The notes: a model not told the origin generated them from the letters alone. A stretch of DNA of 64,000 nt from Triplophysa rosa (GCF_024868665.1 NC_079891.1:33770357-33834356), one strand, 5' to 3'; shown: positions 1 through 13,567, numbered from the stretch's first letter. A program made the numbers and translations.

Positions 1-131
1 TGTGCTGGTTTAAGATGGTCGTGTGCTGGTTTAAGATGGTCATGTGCTGGTTTAAGATGGTCATGTGCTGGTTTAAGATGGTCATGTGCTGGTTTAAGAT
101 GGTCGTGTGCTGGTTTAAGATGGTCATGTGC
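1..131. repeat. 21-bp tandem repeat, cut by the window edge
   Basis: Six head-to-tail copies of a 21-bp unit (TGTGCTGGTTTAAGATGGTC plus A or G) start at 1, 22, 43, 64, 85 and 106, followed by a partial copy. Because 21 is a multiple of three, the array stays open in every frame that lacks a stop and gives a repeated MVMCWFK-type peptide, which is not a real protein. The array may extend left of the window. Confidence 0.95.
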
Positions 132-326
132 GCATCTCTTGTGGATCAGAGCCGCACTTATCCGCTCATCACGTCTTATTGCGTCCATGAAAAGTTTCCC
201 ACTGACAACCTGTCAGACAGAGCATCAGTACCCAGTAGCTACCACTGACGTACCGGGTCTTATGAAAATTAGGTACCGCCAACTTTTTTATTTTTAGGTA
301 CTGACTTGGACCCGAAGTACCACCAG

Positions 327-693
327 GACTTTTGACAACACTAGTTTATTGTAAATAGTTTATCAATGTGGGTCATTCTCTTTTCTCTTTCTCATTCTTG
401 TGCCCTCATAATCTTGAGTTGAAATCTGAAAATGCACTTCCTTCCTGTAATGACTATCCATCTTCAATGACGTGTGTTAGACGGCTTGGGCGGAGCATCC
501 GTTAACTCCTCCCCTTCAAGCTGCCAGTTCCATTTCAAAATGCAACGGCTGTTTTTATATATCCAATCATATCATGGAGAACGACGAAAGCCAAGCCCAT
601 TCTTTTTCTCATCAGAAATTCCATTTCATACGGAAATGCGTCAAAACACGGAAGTAAAAACGATCGCAACTTCCGGTTCACAGTGACTTTAAG
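327..693 (-). mobile_element. MITE with TTTAAAGTCCC-type ends, copy 1 (reverse)
   Basis: This stretch is the reverse complement of the element at 57804-58192. They share the blocks around GGGCGGAGCATC, CAAAATGCAACGGCTGTTTT, GTGCCCTCATAATC and ATCAATGTGGGTCATTCTC. The right end reads GTGACTTTAA, matching the inverted terminus of the other copy; the left end (near 327) is less clear. It has no coding capacity, so it is a non-autonomous DNA element. Confidence 0.75.
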
Positions 694-810
694 TACAATC
701 ACATGGACTAAGTCATTCCAACTTCATTTTTTTAAATGTTGATTTTTAAATAACACAATAGTTGAAATTTCTCAACTTATTTTGAAAAGCAAATACATTT
801 CAACTGTTAA

Positions 811-1365
811 AGGGGTGATATGACAGGGCCAAAATGAATATTATGGTTTGTTTTAGATGTAATGCAATGTTTATACATGATTTAAGGTTCAAAAACTCTG
901 TATTTTCCACATACCGTGCATGTTTGTATCTCCTCTCGCCTCTCTGAAACGTGCAGATTTTTTACAAAGCTCATGGCTCTGAAAAGCGAGGTGTGCTATG
1001 ATTGGCCAGTTAACCAGTGCGTAGTGATTGGTCGAATACTGCAAGCGTGTGAGGGAAATGTAACGCCTCTTACCATATTTGGAACATCAGGTTCCTCTTC
1101 AATTGTACTGACAGGTACGCCCACCTTACTTGCGTACACATTTGGGCGGTCTTAGTCAAATCACACCACCAACTGACGTAGATTTGTGGGGGTGTGGTTA
1201 CACGAGGCGTTTCAGGCAAGTCTGGGTGAGCATCCGCTTTTAGATAGAATGCATCTTTTGTTCCCACACTTTCATTTTTGCAATTTCATGCGTCTAACAC
1301 ATGCACGGGCAACTTATAACACACCAAAGACACAGAAAACCATGTATTCGCGCCATATGACCCCT
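811..1365 (+). mobile_element. TTAA-flanked MITE (AGGGGTCATATGAC termini), copy 1
   Basis: The ends are inverted (AGGGGTGATATGAC and a degenerate GCCATATGACCCCT) and are bounded on both sides by TTAA. A second full copy lies at 27765-28302 and an internally deleted copy near 13345-13560. A TTAA target-site duplication is the rule for piggyBac-type transposons, so a piggyBac-like MITE is a reasonable inference, but there is no transposase here to prove it. Short open frames inside it recur in the other copies and are repeat-derived. Confidence 0.8.
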
Positions 1366-1829
1366 TTAAAATAGTATGTTGAAATGCCTTTGTAAATCCA
1401 ATTTGATTGTACTTAAATATTTAAAGGGATGGGGACATGGGAATGCAGGGACAATAAAAATGCAATTTCATCATCTTGAGGGTAAATAAATGTGGTAACA
1501 GAAGGAACTACAAGGCTATAAAATCTGCCGGTGAGAGTCCTCTGCCCATCAAAGCCGTAAAAACGAGCGTCAGTGTGTGGAAAACATCAACATTCTTGAG
1601 CACCTGTGTCTGCATTTGGCAAGAAAACCTCCCCAAGAGTGAGCGAACACATCTGACTGCTGTACGCTAATAATGTCAGAGAGATATATGAAGTACAGAG
1701 GTGGACAATAGAAAGTGCACCTGATGGTATCGGAAGATCTTGGAGGGACATTGAGTTTTGCCAGAGTAAGCTGATACTGGAATATTAAACCGTAATTCTT
1801 GAGTTCACCTGCACCGGTTCGTCGTAAGA

Positions 1830-2093
1830 GGACAGTTCAACCCAAAAAAAGTCATCATTTATTTACCCTCATGTCAGTCAAAACCTGTAATCTCTTTCTT
1901 CAGTGAAACACAAACGAATATATTTAGAGAAATGTGTCAGTGGTTTTGTGTTCATACAAAGTTCAATGTTGCTTGATTTTCCACATTCTTCCAAATATCT
2001 TCTTTTGTGGTCTGCAGAAGAAAGTCATGCAGGTTTAAAAGGATGAGTAAATGATGACAGAATTTTCTTTTTTGGGTGGACTGTACTTTATTT
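1830..2093. mobile_element. Dispersed palindromic repeat (ACAGTTCAACCCAAAAA family)
   Basis: The ends are imperfect inverted repeats (GACAGTTCAACCCAAAAAAA and TTTTTTGGGTGGACTGT). The core (GTTTTGTGTTCATACAA, AATATCTTCTTTTGTG, GAAGAAAGTCAT) recurs at about 12476-12663, 34722-34915 and, more diverged, 55326-55535. Such repeats are very common in cyprinid genomes. No coding potential. Confidence 0.75.
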
Positions 2094-2099
2094 AGATAA

Positions 2100-5000
2100 A
2101 CTAAAAGGTATTTGTCAAAATTATTGTTTTTTCTTTTGTGGCAAAAATCATTAGGATATTAAGTAAAGATCATGTTCCATAAAGTTGTGATATATTTACG
2201 GCCTGTTACAGCGCCTCTGATGGACAACTTCAAAGGGATTTTCTCAAGATTGAGATTTCGAATAGTTGTATCTCGGCCAAATATTGTCCTATCCCAACAA
2301 ATTATACATTAACGGAAAGCTTATCTATTTAACCTTCAGATGATGTCCAGATGACCCTTATGAGTGGTTTTGTGGTCCAGGGTCACAATTGCTTTTAAGG
2401 TTTTTGGGCCTTGATCACTATTGAATACCTCATACACTGTTGAATACGAGAAAGCATTGTGGTCATCATTAAAATACTCTAAAACGTCTTTAGACCTTCA
2501 CATATATTAGGATCATATAAGCATTAGGAATCCGAGTTCCTCTGTTCTGTCATAAAGGGTCAAACCTGAAGGTTCCAGATGAAAGACTTCTTATAGAAAC
2601 CGATCTTTTTTTCCCCCGAGGCTTTTTACAGCTTGGAAACTTTACTAGCTTCGTGCCGGGGTGTTTAAAGACATAACTGTGAGTGGTTATAGCCTCATTT
2701 ATCTTCCCTGAGCACATTGGAAGCAGTAACGTTGTGAAGCCGTAGACCCACACACGTGTAGCTTCAGAAGCCCTGATTTAACTCTTCCTCGTGGATGAGC
2801 TAATGAACTATTGGCCTGGATTTGCAGACTTTGTTTTGGCAGACGGAGATGATGTCACGTTTTCCATTGTCTACAAACCCCGTGGGGGATTTTAAACATC
2901 TTGTTTGAGGAGTCTAGACAGGGCTTTGCAGTTTTGATCCAATAGATTTGATCTTAGATTTTACTTTTTACACTCAATACACTTTAATAAAAATAAAGAA
3001 TCTTTGATGGTTTCTTACAGAACCTTTAACATTCGCAAAACCTCTCTGCATGCACAAAAGGTTCTGTAGTGGAAAGCAAGAAAGAAATGGTTCTTAAGAA
3101 TCTTTGATCCAAATGTGTTATTTTGTGGTATTGCTTTTTAAGCACCTTTATTTTTAAAAGTGCTGTATGAACCATAAATCAGTTTACATTCATTTCCTTT
3201 TAATTTATTAATACATTAGAGAAATGGCGTTTTTTCTTTGCTTGTTTTTTTATTGTGTTTAGTGTACACTTGAATGGTTTCGAGAATATACAAAGCGAAG
3301 AGTTTTTAGGGGTTGTCACCTTACTTTTTCACAGATGCTGGGTTTGTTGTGAGCTCTGAGATGAGAAGATACGTTCTGTGAGGAGGAGGAAGGGAGAGTC
3401 TGACATCATCACATTAGGATTCAATCATAAGAGACTGGAAAGATGAGTAAGTCTGACTCTAAATAAAGATCACTGAACATGCTTGTAATTAACATCCCAT
3501 CCCATACAGCAGAAATGCATTTAAAAACACGGAAATCACATTTTTTAAGTCACTTTTTCAATTACTGTACTATTTTTTTCACACTATACATACACGCACA
3601 TAACTCATCAAAACTATAGCACACATGACTGTAGGACTTTTGGTGTGACTTAAACTATATGTGACACAGTCTGTAAAATCCAGGCTGAAGTCTCAAAACC
3701 TAATTCTGAGATGACGAGCATCAAAGTTGGATTTCAAGCATTCATTTCACTGTAATTCCAATCTTTGACGTGGGCTTATTGAGACAATATTAAAGATATC
3801 AAGATTATAATGTCACAGAATGTTTTTGGTCTGATCCTGAGATGCTTTTTAAATACCACTGAAGGAATTTTACAATGTATTCTGGCCCCTTATTGCCTAT
3901 ATTTATTAATTGTTCAGTCCAAGTCATCCATTTCAAAAACAATTCTATTAAAAAAAAATTCTGCACAATTATATTTTTGTCTACACAACTCGTTTCAGGC
4001 CTTTCAGAAAATATGGAAATGTACTAGCAATTTTCTGCCAGTACTTTATCTGCTTATTTTACGGACATTTCTGTTAATGCTAAAACGTAATTCAATGCAG
4101 TGCAAAATGTAAAATACAGGTAAAACAATTGTACTAAATGAAAATTCCTTCATATAAAAACAGTATATTGTGCCCTATTTTTACGGATTTTTTACTTGAG
4201 GTCAAAAGATTTTTTACCATAATAACCAATGATTTTGGTCGTGAATTTATTTTTAAATACAGCCGCAGAAAAAATGAAAACAACACTCCAAAATTGATTT
4301 CAGCTTTTCTGAGTTCATAGGTACATGTTTATGTAAAATGATCATTTTTGTTTCATTCTGTGCACTCGTGACAACATTTCTTTCACGTTTCAAATTAAAA
4401 TATAGTTTTTTATTGGCATTTTTTCGCATAAGATTTAAATGGGACAAAATGGATGCAATATTTGCAGATCCTAAATACTGCAAAGAAAACAAGTTCTTAC
4501 ATTGCTGTTGGTTGACTTCATGTCATTCCTGAGGTTTGTTTCTGTTGAAATTGACAATACATGCATAACTGAAATGCTTCAATACTTGAATTAAATGGAT
4601 CTCTCTTTTGCCGGCGCACACGCACATACAGACAATTTGTTGGGTTAGTGGAGCTGTGCGTTCAGTAAAATGACTTTTCCAGATGTTTCTCACCTTCGCT
4701 GCAGGTGGGAGGCAGAACAGAGAACAGATGTTCTGCTGCATGTGCTGGCATTAAACGGGCCTGTCGGGTCAGAGTCCAGCCCGGGGCTGTGTTCAATAAA
4801 CAATTATAAATGCAGGACAGAGGAAATCACGGCTGCTGCTTTGGACTGCTATCGGAAATTTTGAGTACAGTAGATGTTGTTAGCAGATGCGGTCTGTGTG
4901 TCATTTTTCGCATTGAAACTGTAGAGGGGTGTTCAGTAAAAGCTGATAGAAGCTGCTGAAAGGAAAGATTTCAGGAAATGACTTTAATATGTGGAAGCGA

Positions 5001-6288
5001 GCATGTGGCCTGCACATGGATCCACGAGGAGGGGGAAATGCATTTGTGTTTCACCTCATGAATTAATAAATCACAACCCAGGTTAACAATGGCTTTTGCA
5101 AAAAAAACCCCGAATTATTTAACATTTCACTTGTTCAAGTTCACTCACCGGTCAACAATTTTTTATTCACTCTTAAGCTTTTTGCCATTGTGTAACAATT
5201 TTGAAATTTGCTTGTCACGTATAAAAGGGAAAATGAAAATTTACTGGGACAGAAAAACGACACGTTTGCACGTGTCCTCCTGTCCAGGCTCCTGTAGAAG
5301 CATTATTTTAGGAAAATTACTTTTCCAATGTTTACGGGGAATTTTTGTTTCTGGAAAAGTGTGATTTTCTGCATTTGACATTTAGATGTTTACAAACTTT
5401 GACTAAACGTCTGTTAATTTCGTTTAGATTTAATCAATGCAATGAACGAGGCATTTTTCATTACTAGATTTTGTGTGTCAAATATTTAATTTCTATATTT
5501 CTAGTTGCAATTATGCTTTTACAGTTTAAATGATACAAATCACATCGAAGATGGCTATGTTTAGTTGGTATTGGCTCTATAAGAACATTTCTCTGTGACT
5601 AACTCTGAGTTTCTTGCTTCGTTTGCCTTTTAGGGACCGAGAATATAAACATTGCTCCACAGAGTAAGTGCACCTTCTTTTAAACTTGTATTTAAAACAA
5701 AGTGAGAATGTGTTGCGCAAACATATTGGGAATATTTGAAAAGTGATAAAAAAACAGGAGATTTGTGCTTTATGCAATTTTGTGCTTCGTGAAAATAAAT
5801 GTAATTTGCTTCAAAGCATCACAACATCAGAGTTTACATGCGAAACGCTGCGGGGTGTTATGGGTGGTTGCTATGCAGTTGCTAAGGTGTTTCTAGGTTG
5901 CATGATTTTGAGTATCACTGATGTCTGTAGCAGCACTTTAATACAGAAAGTGAAGTTATTAGTTCGCTATTAAGTGAACTAGTGAGTAGATCATTTTAGA
6001 CAATTTTCTTGTTTTTATATCATCTCTATTTCTGTACTGTTTTTCTTGTTTCTGGTGTTTGCAGTAACATATATTTTCTGTTAAAGTAAAGTTTAAGAGA
6101 ACGCTGATTTTACAGGCTCTGATCCAACCCCAAAAGCAACCGATTGGTTGATTGCAATTTATTCCACAACCATTAAAGCATGTGGGCCAGGAATGATGTG
6201 AGTGAGGTTACCATGACAACCAAACATTTAAATAAGCTCCTTCAAAGTGAAAAATATTTGGTGCTTTTCATCTCGGTGACGCCTCATC
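2100..6288. other. Intergenic DNA, no gene recognised
   Basis: All open frames here are short, lack recognisable domains and have no supporting splice structure. The stretch holds a copy of the CACTCTTAAAAATAAAGG MITE (2969-3166), a fragment of the repeat also found at 13.57 and 23.6 kb (4330-4545), and a short GGTTGCTA-rich patch near 5860-5900 resembling one at 16.8 kb. Nothing else stands out. Confidence 0.7.
2969..3166. mobile_element. MITE with CACTCTTAAAAATAAAGGTGCTT-type ends, copy 1
   Basis: A degenerate copy: the end reads CACTCAATACACTTTAATAA..AAAG and the right end AGCACCTTTATTTTTAAAAGTG. The interior has the typical AACCTTT and GGTTCTTAAGAA motifs. Better copies are at 10970-11164 and 62524-62791. 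Confidence 0.7.
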
Positions 6289-9200
6289 TATGGCGTTAGG
6301 AGTTGGACAAAACTATGTGAGCGTGAACACAGCGCGCAAGCAGATTACAGCTGCGCGGGCACACTGAAAACGCTCGCGCGTAAAATGTAAACCTGTAGAG
6401 ATCGCAAATCTCTAACTTGAACACAAAAACCAAGATTGTGCACGTAAATCAAGACTTACAAAGCAGTCGCTCGCACATAGTATTGACTACACGCGCAAGT
6501 GCTACTCTACGTGCGCGAGTCATTTTTTCTTTTGGCACTAAGGGGGCGGGACACTGCGATTTTGTGACAACAAATGCCATTGGCCCTGCTCCTTTCTGGA
6601 ACTCCCGTTGTGATTGGCTGTTGCTGCCGCCCTCAAGTCGATGACAGAACAGGAGAGATGGCAGGAAATTGGGGAAAATAGGATCTAAGGAATTCACATT
6701 AAGTAATATTTTATATGTTGGACCAAATGCAGGAAAATGAATGTGTGCAGTACGGAGATTTATTAGAAACACTGAGTTAATATAACAAAAAATGAATTTA
6801 TATGAAAGCCCTTCAGCTCTGCATTCAGACATAGCAAATGTGCATTACCAGTGGTCACCTTTTAGATAAATCAGTAAAATAGATTAGTAAAATGTGTTAT
6901 GATATAGAGTTTGGTTCCAAAATGAGATAACTCCGTTTAAAAAAAAAATTCAAAACGGAGTTACCATACTCTTCATATATATAATATTATAATTTAACGT
7001 TTTCGATGTTCCACGTTTAAATCCTCCGACGTGACGGTCCAGGCAGAGTTGGCGCTATAGGGCGTAAGTGAGGGGGCCATTGTGTTCATTGGAGGGGCAC
7101 CTTGCTCACCTCACAACTGTAAACACATAATGAAAAAAATCTGTATAGCACACCGTAAAACAATGGCATCATTATAACAACACAAAAGAGCGAACTCTCA
7201 CTTTTTGGCGTTGCTGCCTTTGATTTAAATTTTACAAATAAACATAATTCAAGGACTGAATCAGCCTGTATCTTCAATTTATCAATGAAGATGTAATGAA
7301 AAAACCTGTTGTTACTCATTTACAAATAGTTTAATTAAACGGCAAATAAAAGAACTTAAATGCGCAGAAATATTTTCCTGTATGCACAATGGTAAATGCC
7401 CGAGTTTTTTGTTTGTTAGGCAGTGCATACAAAGGCTTTGCCGAATGCAAGCAGCCTTCGAGCTCGTATTTTTGAACATCACTAGCCTACTGCGCAAAAC
7501 ACTGTTGTCTGTTGTAGCCTATTTGAAGAAACGACTGACATTCTAGATTGCAGTGCTCTAACTCTATGAGTAATTGAATAGTGATGTATTAGGCCTATGA
7601 CATGTAAAATAAAAAGAGTATAATGATCTAAAAGCTATATACAATTACGTTAAGATTATAAACGCTGGTATTAGAACTAGAATTTGATATTTTATACATG
7701 AAAGAAAGGAGTAGTGGTTAGTCCATAAAACAGAGATTATATAGCGTCATCTGATTTAGATAAGCAAAGTTTGAAATTACATTTATCAAAATGATTTAAT
7801 CAAAAAGTACAAATCAACTTGCTTCACAGAGTCATCTGTCTGTGAGTCTGAGCAAACGGATGAGTTCCTTTCTCTACAGCCGGAATATGGAAGCCGACTT
7901 TCACATGCTGAAATAGCTTGGTTTTCTTTAACAAGAATACGTGAAATAATATAAAGTCTATATCCATATGATAGGACCGTCTGCTGTATTAACGAGTTTC
8001 TCTATCGCTTGGCATGAGATAAAAAGCGATTGGTCTGTATTATTTGTTTACCCACATAGCTTAATGTGTTCAAAAACACAGAATGTAGCCTATTCTTGTT
8101 TTTAACATAGTCTAATGAGCCTTTTTAATGGCGACATCATTTAAAAAGCGATGTCTTTCTCACTAAACCCTAACAAATAATGAAATATTGTTTTTATGAC
8201 ATTTTTTACTTAAACTTTTAATAAATATAAAAAATAATAAATATTAATAATATTAAATAAATCTAATACATTGAAGTTTTATGGTTTATTAGACATGCTT
8301 TTCGCTTAACAAAAAATCATTTACCTCTTAAAAAGAATACAGAACATGTCAAGCATTTAAAGGCAGAATACACACAAATTAAAAGTGAAGAAAATGGAAT
8401 TTGATAAATAAAACGAACATCATATAGGGCCAATAACCTCTGCTCTAATTGCTTCGGCTGCTGAAGAATGGGCCGTTGGTGAAAGCGCTAGCATTAGCTA
8501 ATGCTAAAGATTAGATAAACACGGGGATATTTGTACAGATTGTGACGTAAAATGTAAGTAAAACATGTTGAATCTTTAGCATTAGCTAATGCTAGCGCTT
8601 TCACCATCGGCCCATCTTCAGTAGCTGACATGCTGTGGGTCCTTCTGCACTCTTGAAGTGATGACAAGACTGTAGTATCAGGGTTGATGTTAAAAATCCT
8701 TAGGTCTATGTTAAATTGTAATATAACGTTATATCATAACACATTTTACTAATCTATTTTACTGACTTATCTACAAAAAGGTGACCACTGGTAATGCACA
8801 TTTGCTATGTCTGAATGCAGAGCTGAAGGGCTTTCATATAAATTCATTTTTTGTTATATTAACTCAGTGTTTCTAATAAATCTCCGTACTGCACACATTC
8901 ATTTTCCTGCATTTGGTCCAACATATAAAATATTACTTAATGTGAATTCCTTAGATCCTATTTTCCCCAATTTCCTGCCATATCTCCTGTTCTTGTCATC
9001 GACTTGAGGGCGGCAGCAACAGCCATTCACAACGGGAGCTCGAGAAAGGAGCAGGGCCAATGGCATTTGTTGTCACAAAATCGCAGTGTCCCGCCCCCTT
9101 AGTGCCAAAAGTCAAAATGACGCGCGCGTAGAGTAGCACTTGCGCGTGTAGTCAATACTGTGCGCGAGCGACTGCTTTGTAAGTCTTGATTTACGTGCAC

Positions 9201-9348
9201 AATCTTGGTTTTTGTGTTCAAGTTAGAGATTTGCGATCTCTACAGGTTTACATTTTACGCGCGAGCGTTTTCAGTGTGCCCGCGCAGCTGTAATCTGCTT
9301 GCGCGCTGTGTTCACGCTCACATAGTTTTGTCCAACTCCTAACGCCAT
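6289..9348. mobile_element. Fold-back element with ~618-bp inverted arms
   Basis: Left arm 6289-6906 and right arm 8730-9348 are near-identical reverse complements, from TATGGCGTTAGGAGTTGG at the left end to CCAACTCCTAACGCCATA at the right. The same peptide-like string can be read from both arms in opposite directions (6832 back to 6660, and 8807 on to 8980), which shows duplication rather than coding. The flanks share CTCATC, a possible short target-site duplication. The 1.8 kb between the arms is AT-rich, has no transposase-like frame and holds a second, smaller palindrome (8459-8626). This is a non-autonomous long-TIR or fold-back transposon. Confidence 0.9.
8459..8626. repeat. Nested palindromic element inside the fold-back transposon
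   Basis: About 55 bp at 8459-8513 (containing GGTGAAAGCGCTAGCATTAG) pairs with its reverse complement at 8572-8626, around a loop of about 58 bp. Arm identity is high (a few mismatches and one indel). It could be a small MITE inserted into the larger element, or its internal stem. Confidence 0.85.
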
Positions 9349-10286
9349 ACTCATCACAGGCTTAAGACGGGTGAAGTCAAACATTGGTTAGGAGTTCCTT
9401 ATCTGTTTGAGTCGATGTGTGTTTTTGATGGTCTCACACTCGAAGCTCTTGTTAATACGGGATGAGATCGCTCAGATTTTCTGTTTCACAACTCACATTT
9501 TGGATTGTTAGGTTTTGCAGAGATAATTCTTTGTTTTCTTAAGGTTCTGCATTTGTTTGCCAGTCTGGTGATCATAAAGACGCACAGAATACAAGTCGAG
9601 CAATTCAATTCAAGTAAATACAATACATTTTCAATATATATCAAAATATGTACAGTATAATATATATAGGTCTGTTTATTAAAAATGTGTTGTATAGAAA
9701 AAAGCACCACAAACATTCAACAACAACAACAAGTCATGTAGTATAGAATAACATGACTAAATGACACATGCTATATGTTTTTGACTGATTTAGCTATGCA
9801 ATATACAGTAGATCCATTTACATCATACCAGTCACAACTTGCTCTTTTCTCTAAAATAAATATTTTTTATGGATAAAGGAGACCCCTGGGCCACATTAAA
9901 CAAGAGCAGAGCAAGTCAGCAGATCTCCAGACGTCATGCCACACCACAAATAACCGACGAGTCGGCACGATGTCTTTCATGCAGAGCCACGCCGCGGTGA
10001 AGTTGTCTGGTTTAATCAGGACCGGTTTGGCAGAGAAGGGCATCTTTACTCAAACCCTGGACTTTTGTGTTTGTGTTTGGCTGTAAATCAGGAAGTGAAT
10101 TATCCTTGCCCATTTCTCCCTTTTCATACAGAGTTTAATGCTTGCATGCAAGTGGACCAGGAAAACTTAACACACATTAAGTTGAAAAATAGAAGTAAAT
10201 CGAACAAAACAATAGACAATATAACAAATACAAATTTCTGTTAAACTTATGGCCGGATATACTGTATAGCCTATTACAGAAACCTT

Positions 10287-10424
10287 TTTTTGTTTGCTTT
10301 CCTGTGGCTCAGTGGTTGGAGCATGGCGCTAGCAACGCCAACATAGTCAGAAACAAATGTATAGTACAATGCAATGTAAGTCGCTTTGGATTGATGCATT
10401 TTTGCCAAATGCATAAATGTAAAA
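10287..10424 (+). mobile_element. tRNA-derived SINE-like repeat
   Basis: The string GTGGCTCAGTGGTTGGAGCATG resembles the A-box half of a tRNA and is followed by GCGCTAGCAACGCCAA. The tail reads AATGTAAGTCGCTTTGGATT and AAATGCATAAATGTAAA. Related tails occur near 40600-40790 and 49290-49400. It lacks a full cloverleaf and is not a tRNA gene. Confidence 0.7.
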
Positions 10425-10969
10425 TGGTATCAAATGATATTATTTAGTTTTTATAAGCAGTTCTGTACGCCCTGCCTTAAAATGATTAAAATACAGCATG
10501 CAAAATTGAAATAACTTTGCCAAATTATTCATTCTGCCATTAGCCACAGACTTGCTTTCCATCATGATGGAAATTGTCAGCTCGTGTTTCATCTAAATTC
10601 AGAGTTTTCCACACTCGTAAATATGACTTTGCTTGGCCGTTCATTTGCTCTGAACTCGTGTTTACGATATTTCTGATTCCACTTGAAGGCAGTTGCATCC
10701 CACTGTTTTGGCGTTTTGTGACACTTTGTACTTTGATGTTTTAGAATTCACTCTGTGACCATATATTAAAATATTACGATTTTTTTTAATTTATAAAATA
10801 GCACTTTGAATTTGGAATCCTATTTGGACTATAAAAATGTACGCATATTTTTTACATTTAGTGCTTCTACTATACACCTTTCAAAATATTTGTAACAGTG
10901 TAGCTTAATCCCACGTATTTGGTCATTTTCTGGTTTTTATATCACTTTCTTTTCCATATTTCTATGCAC

Positions 10970-11164
10970 ACTCTTAAAAATAAAGGTGCTTCAAAAAAAA
11001 AACCTTTAACATCGTGAAACAGAAAGCTTCTTTGTGGCGATAAAAGGTTGTTCAGAAAACGAAAAGGTAAGAAAGAGATGGTCCTTTAAAGAACCTTTGG
11101 CTGAATGGTTCTTCTACGGCATCACTGTGAAGAACCTTTCAAGCACCTTTATTTTTAAGCGTGC
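10970..11164. mobile_element. MITE with CACTCTTAAAAATAAAGGTGCTT ends, copy 2
   Basis: Inverted ends (CACTCTTAAAAATAAAGGTG and AGCACCTTTATTTTTAAGCGTG) flank an interior rich in AACCTTT and GGTTCTT motifs. It has the same structure as 2969-3166 and 62524-62791. Confidence 0.85.
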
Positions 11165-13344
11165 AGTTTTTTTATTATATCCCTTCCGCTAACATGTATT
11201 TTCTGCTTTGCAACAATGCAAAATTGTGACAAGCACTGTAAAAATATACTTGAATTGTGTTTCAGATGTGACAGATTTCAGAGACGGGAAAGAAGCAGGT
11301 CAAACAGAATGTGCTCTTTAGATAACTGATTTACATCTGGTGAAGAATTGATCCATGCGTATAGAAACAGTGTCGTTCAGCTTTGAGTCACTGACCTATT
11401 TCCATCGCCTGATTGCTGTGTATTGATATTGATTCAGACCCGTCTGATATCTGGATCAGATCGCTGCAGATACACTAGCATCATGTCCGATGTTTGTTAA
11501 ACAGCTGAAGGTTCGGTCGCGCCGCTTCCAGGATGGACGTCAGGACTCGATTCGAGTCGTCTGTCTCCTGAGCAAGAACACAAATCAGTAAGTGTTGTTT
11601 TTTAACGGAGCTGTTTTCCTGATTCTCTACATGTATACACACAGAGGTGAAGTAACTGCGGTGGAGATGTGCGGATATATTCATCACATCATGATAAACT
11701 CTTTTGAGGATTCAGAGTAAACACCTCAGCCGAAATGTAAATCTCACGCTCGTGTCTCCGCAGACTCACTGGATGGTTTCTGACCTGCGGACGTGTAGTT
11801 CATTCATTCAGTGAACTGATCCAAGCGCAAGCCTTGAATGTAAAGTGATAAATGGGGTCATGTTATACATTTTAATATTGTTTCTGTACGAATGCAAAAC
11901 TGATCATTATGTCAGTAAATGTGAGTTTTTAGGACGTCGCTGGCTCACATCAAGGCCCGCTGTTAGCGATAGCTATAAGGTAAAAGAAAATACTTTGTTC
12001 TTCGTGTGAAGCCCATCAATCTGATCATTAGTAAGTCACATCATATTGAAATGTTGTGTGGTTTTAGATTCAGTGGGAGGGAACAGAAGTAGTTTGGGAA
12101 CGATCTGTTAGTTTGGTCTGACAGGATCCTGGACCCGGCCGGACGACACCAGCTGGATCTTGTGTTTGTGTTTGTAATTTGTGCTGTCGTGTCTTGTCAT
12201 CCAAATGGCTTCTGTCTTACTGTTAATCTCCATGGCTTCTGTTGTTGATTCTGTTCATTTATATTCCGTGGCCGAAGTAAGAGAGAGGGAGAGAGAGAGA
12301 GAGACATTTGTGGATCATTTCCATATATTTTGACTCGCCAAAGTGAATAAAATGTGCTGGACTCTGATGTTTATAACATGTTGCATTGTAACATATTTGA
12401 CATTCATCAGATGTGTGTTTATCTAAAGTAACTTAAAGTCCTCAAAGGCAAGCTCTTAAGTGCAGACACACTATGACTTTCTTTCCACAGTGGAACACAA
12501 AAGAAGATATTTTAAGAAATGTCTCAGTGGTTTTGTGTTCATACAATGGAAGTCTGTGGTGTTCAGTGTTGTTTGGTTACCGACATTTTTCAAAATATCT
12601 TCTTTCGTATTCTAAAGAAGAAAGAAAGTCATACAAGTTTGAAATGACGTAAGGGTGAATAAAGAAGCAAGCGTGCATGCTCATTCTGAAGGGTTGAGTT
12701 GATGGATTAGTAGTTGGATGGGACTCATCTTTACTTAAGGTTACTCACAGATTGGTGATCTTCAATCACAGTAATGATGGAGGAGATAAAGAACAGATGC
12801 ATCATATCCACAGTAAGTGTTTGCACACGGTGAAAAGATACGCTGAGTAATGGATTGGATCCAGACGCATACATCAGACACAGACGATGCAGTTGTCATG
12901 GAGATCTAGACGTGTTTTCATTAGTTTGGTGTTGTATTGTTCTTAGAAATAGTTTGGCACAGATGGCGTCATCTCCTGAAGTTCATGTGAGTTTATTGAG
13001 TCTCTCATTTGCTTTAATGACAGAAGCACTGGAGTTGGTGTGGACTTTACACGTTTCCATTAAACCCAGCGATCCACGAAATACATAGCATCTTGTGTGT
13101 CTGGTCAGAAATGTACAGTTTCTATAGTCACCTAAAGTAGAAATACATGCAGAATTGACATGTTTTAAGAGGTTTTAAACGTCTTTGAATTCGTCTCAAA
13201 GCTTCGCTTCAGTTTACACTTCAAGTATGTACAACTATGCAATATGAATATAGCATTTTTGAACACATCTTTAGTAATATCAGTATTGACATCAGTAGTA
13301 GACATCAATATTGGCCATGACTATCCAGCCGCCGAAATAATTAA

Positions 13345-13560
13345 AGGGGTCATATGACACGGCTAAAAGGAATATTATGGTTTGTTTTAAATGAAATGCA
13401 ATGTGTATACACGATTTAAAGTTCAAAAACGCTGTATTTTCCACGTACCGTGCATGTTTGTATCTCCTCTTTGCCCCGCCTCTCTGAAACGCGCAGATTT
13501 TTTACAAAGCTCATGGCTCTGAAAAGCGGGCAGGTCTGGGTGAGCATTCGCTTTTACGTA
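13345..13560 (+). mobile_element. TTAA-flanked MITE, internally deleted copy
   Basis: It starts TTAA then AGGGGTCATATGACACGG and follows the copy at 27765 as far as CATGGCTCTGAAAAGCG. It then jumps directly to the CAGGTCTGGGTGAGCATTCG block near the other end and lacks the right terminus. About 200 bp of interior are missing relative to the full copies. Confidence 0.8.
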
Positions 13561-13567
13561 GAACTTT

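Noticed and set aside
1..248. 77-codon open frame with repeated MVMCWFK
   Set aside because: Produced by the 21-bp tandem repeat, whose length is a multiple of three.
6449..6832. 127-codon open frame on the - strand
   Set aside because: It lies in an arm of the fold-back element and reappears, diverged, in the other arm at 8807-9007; no domain, so a repeat artefact.
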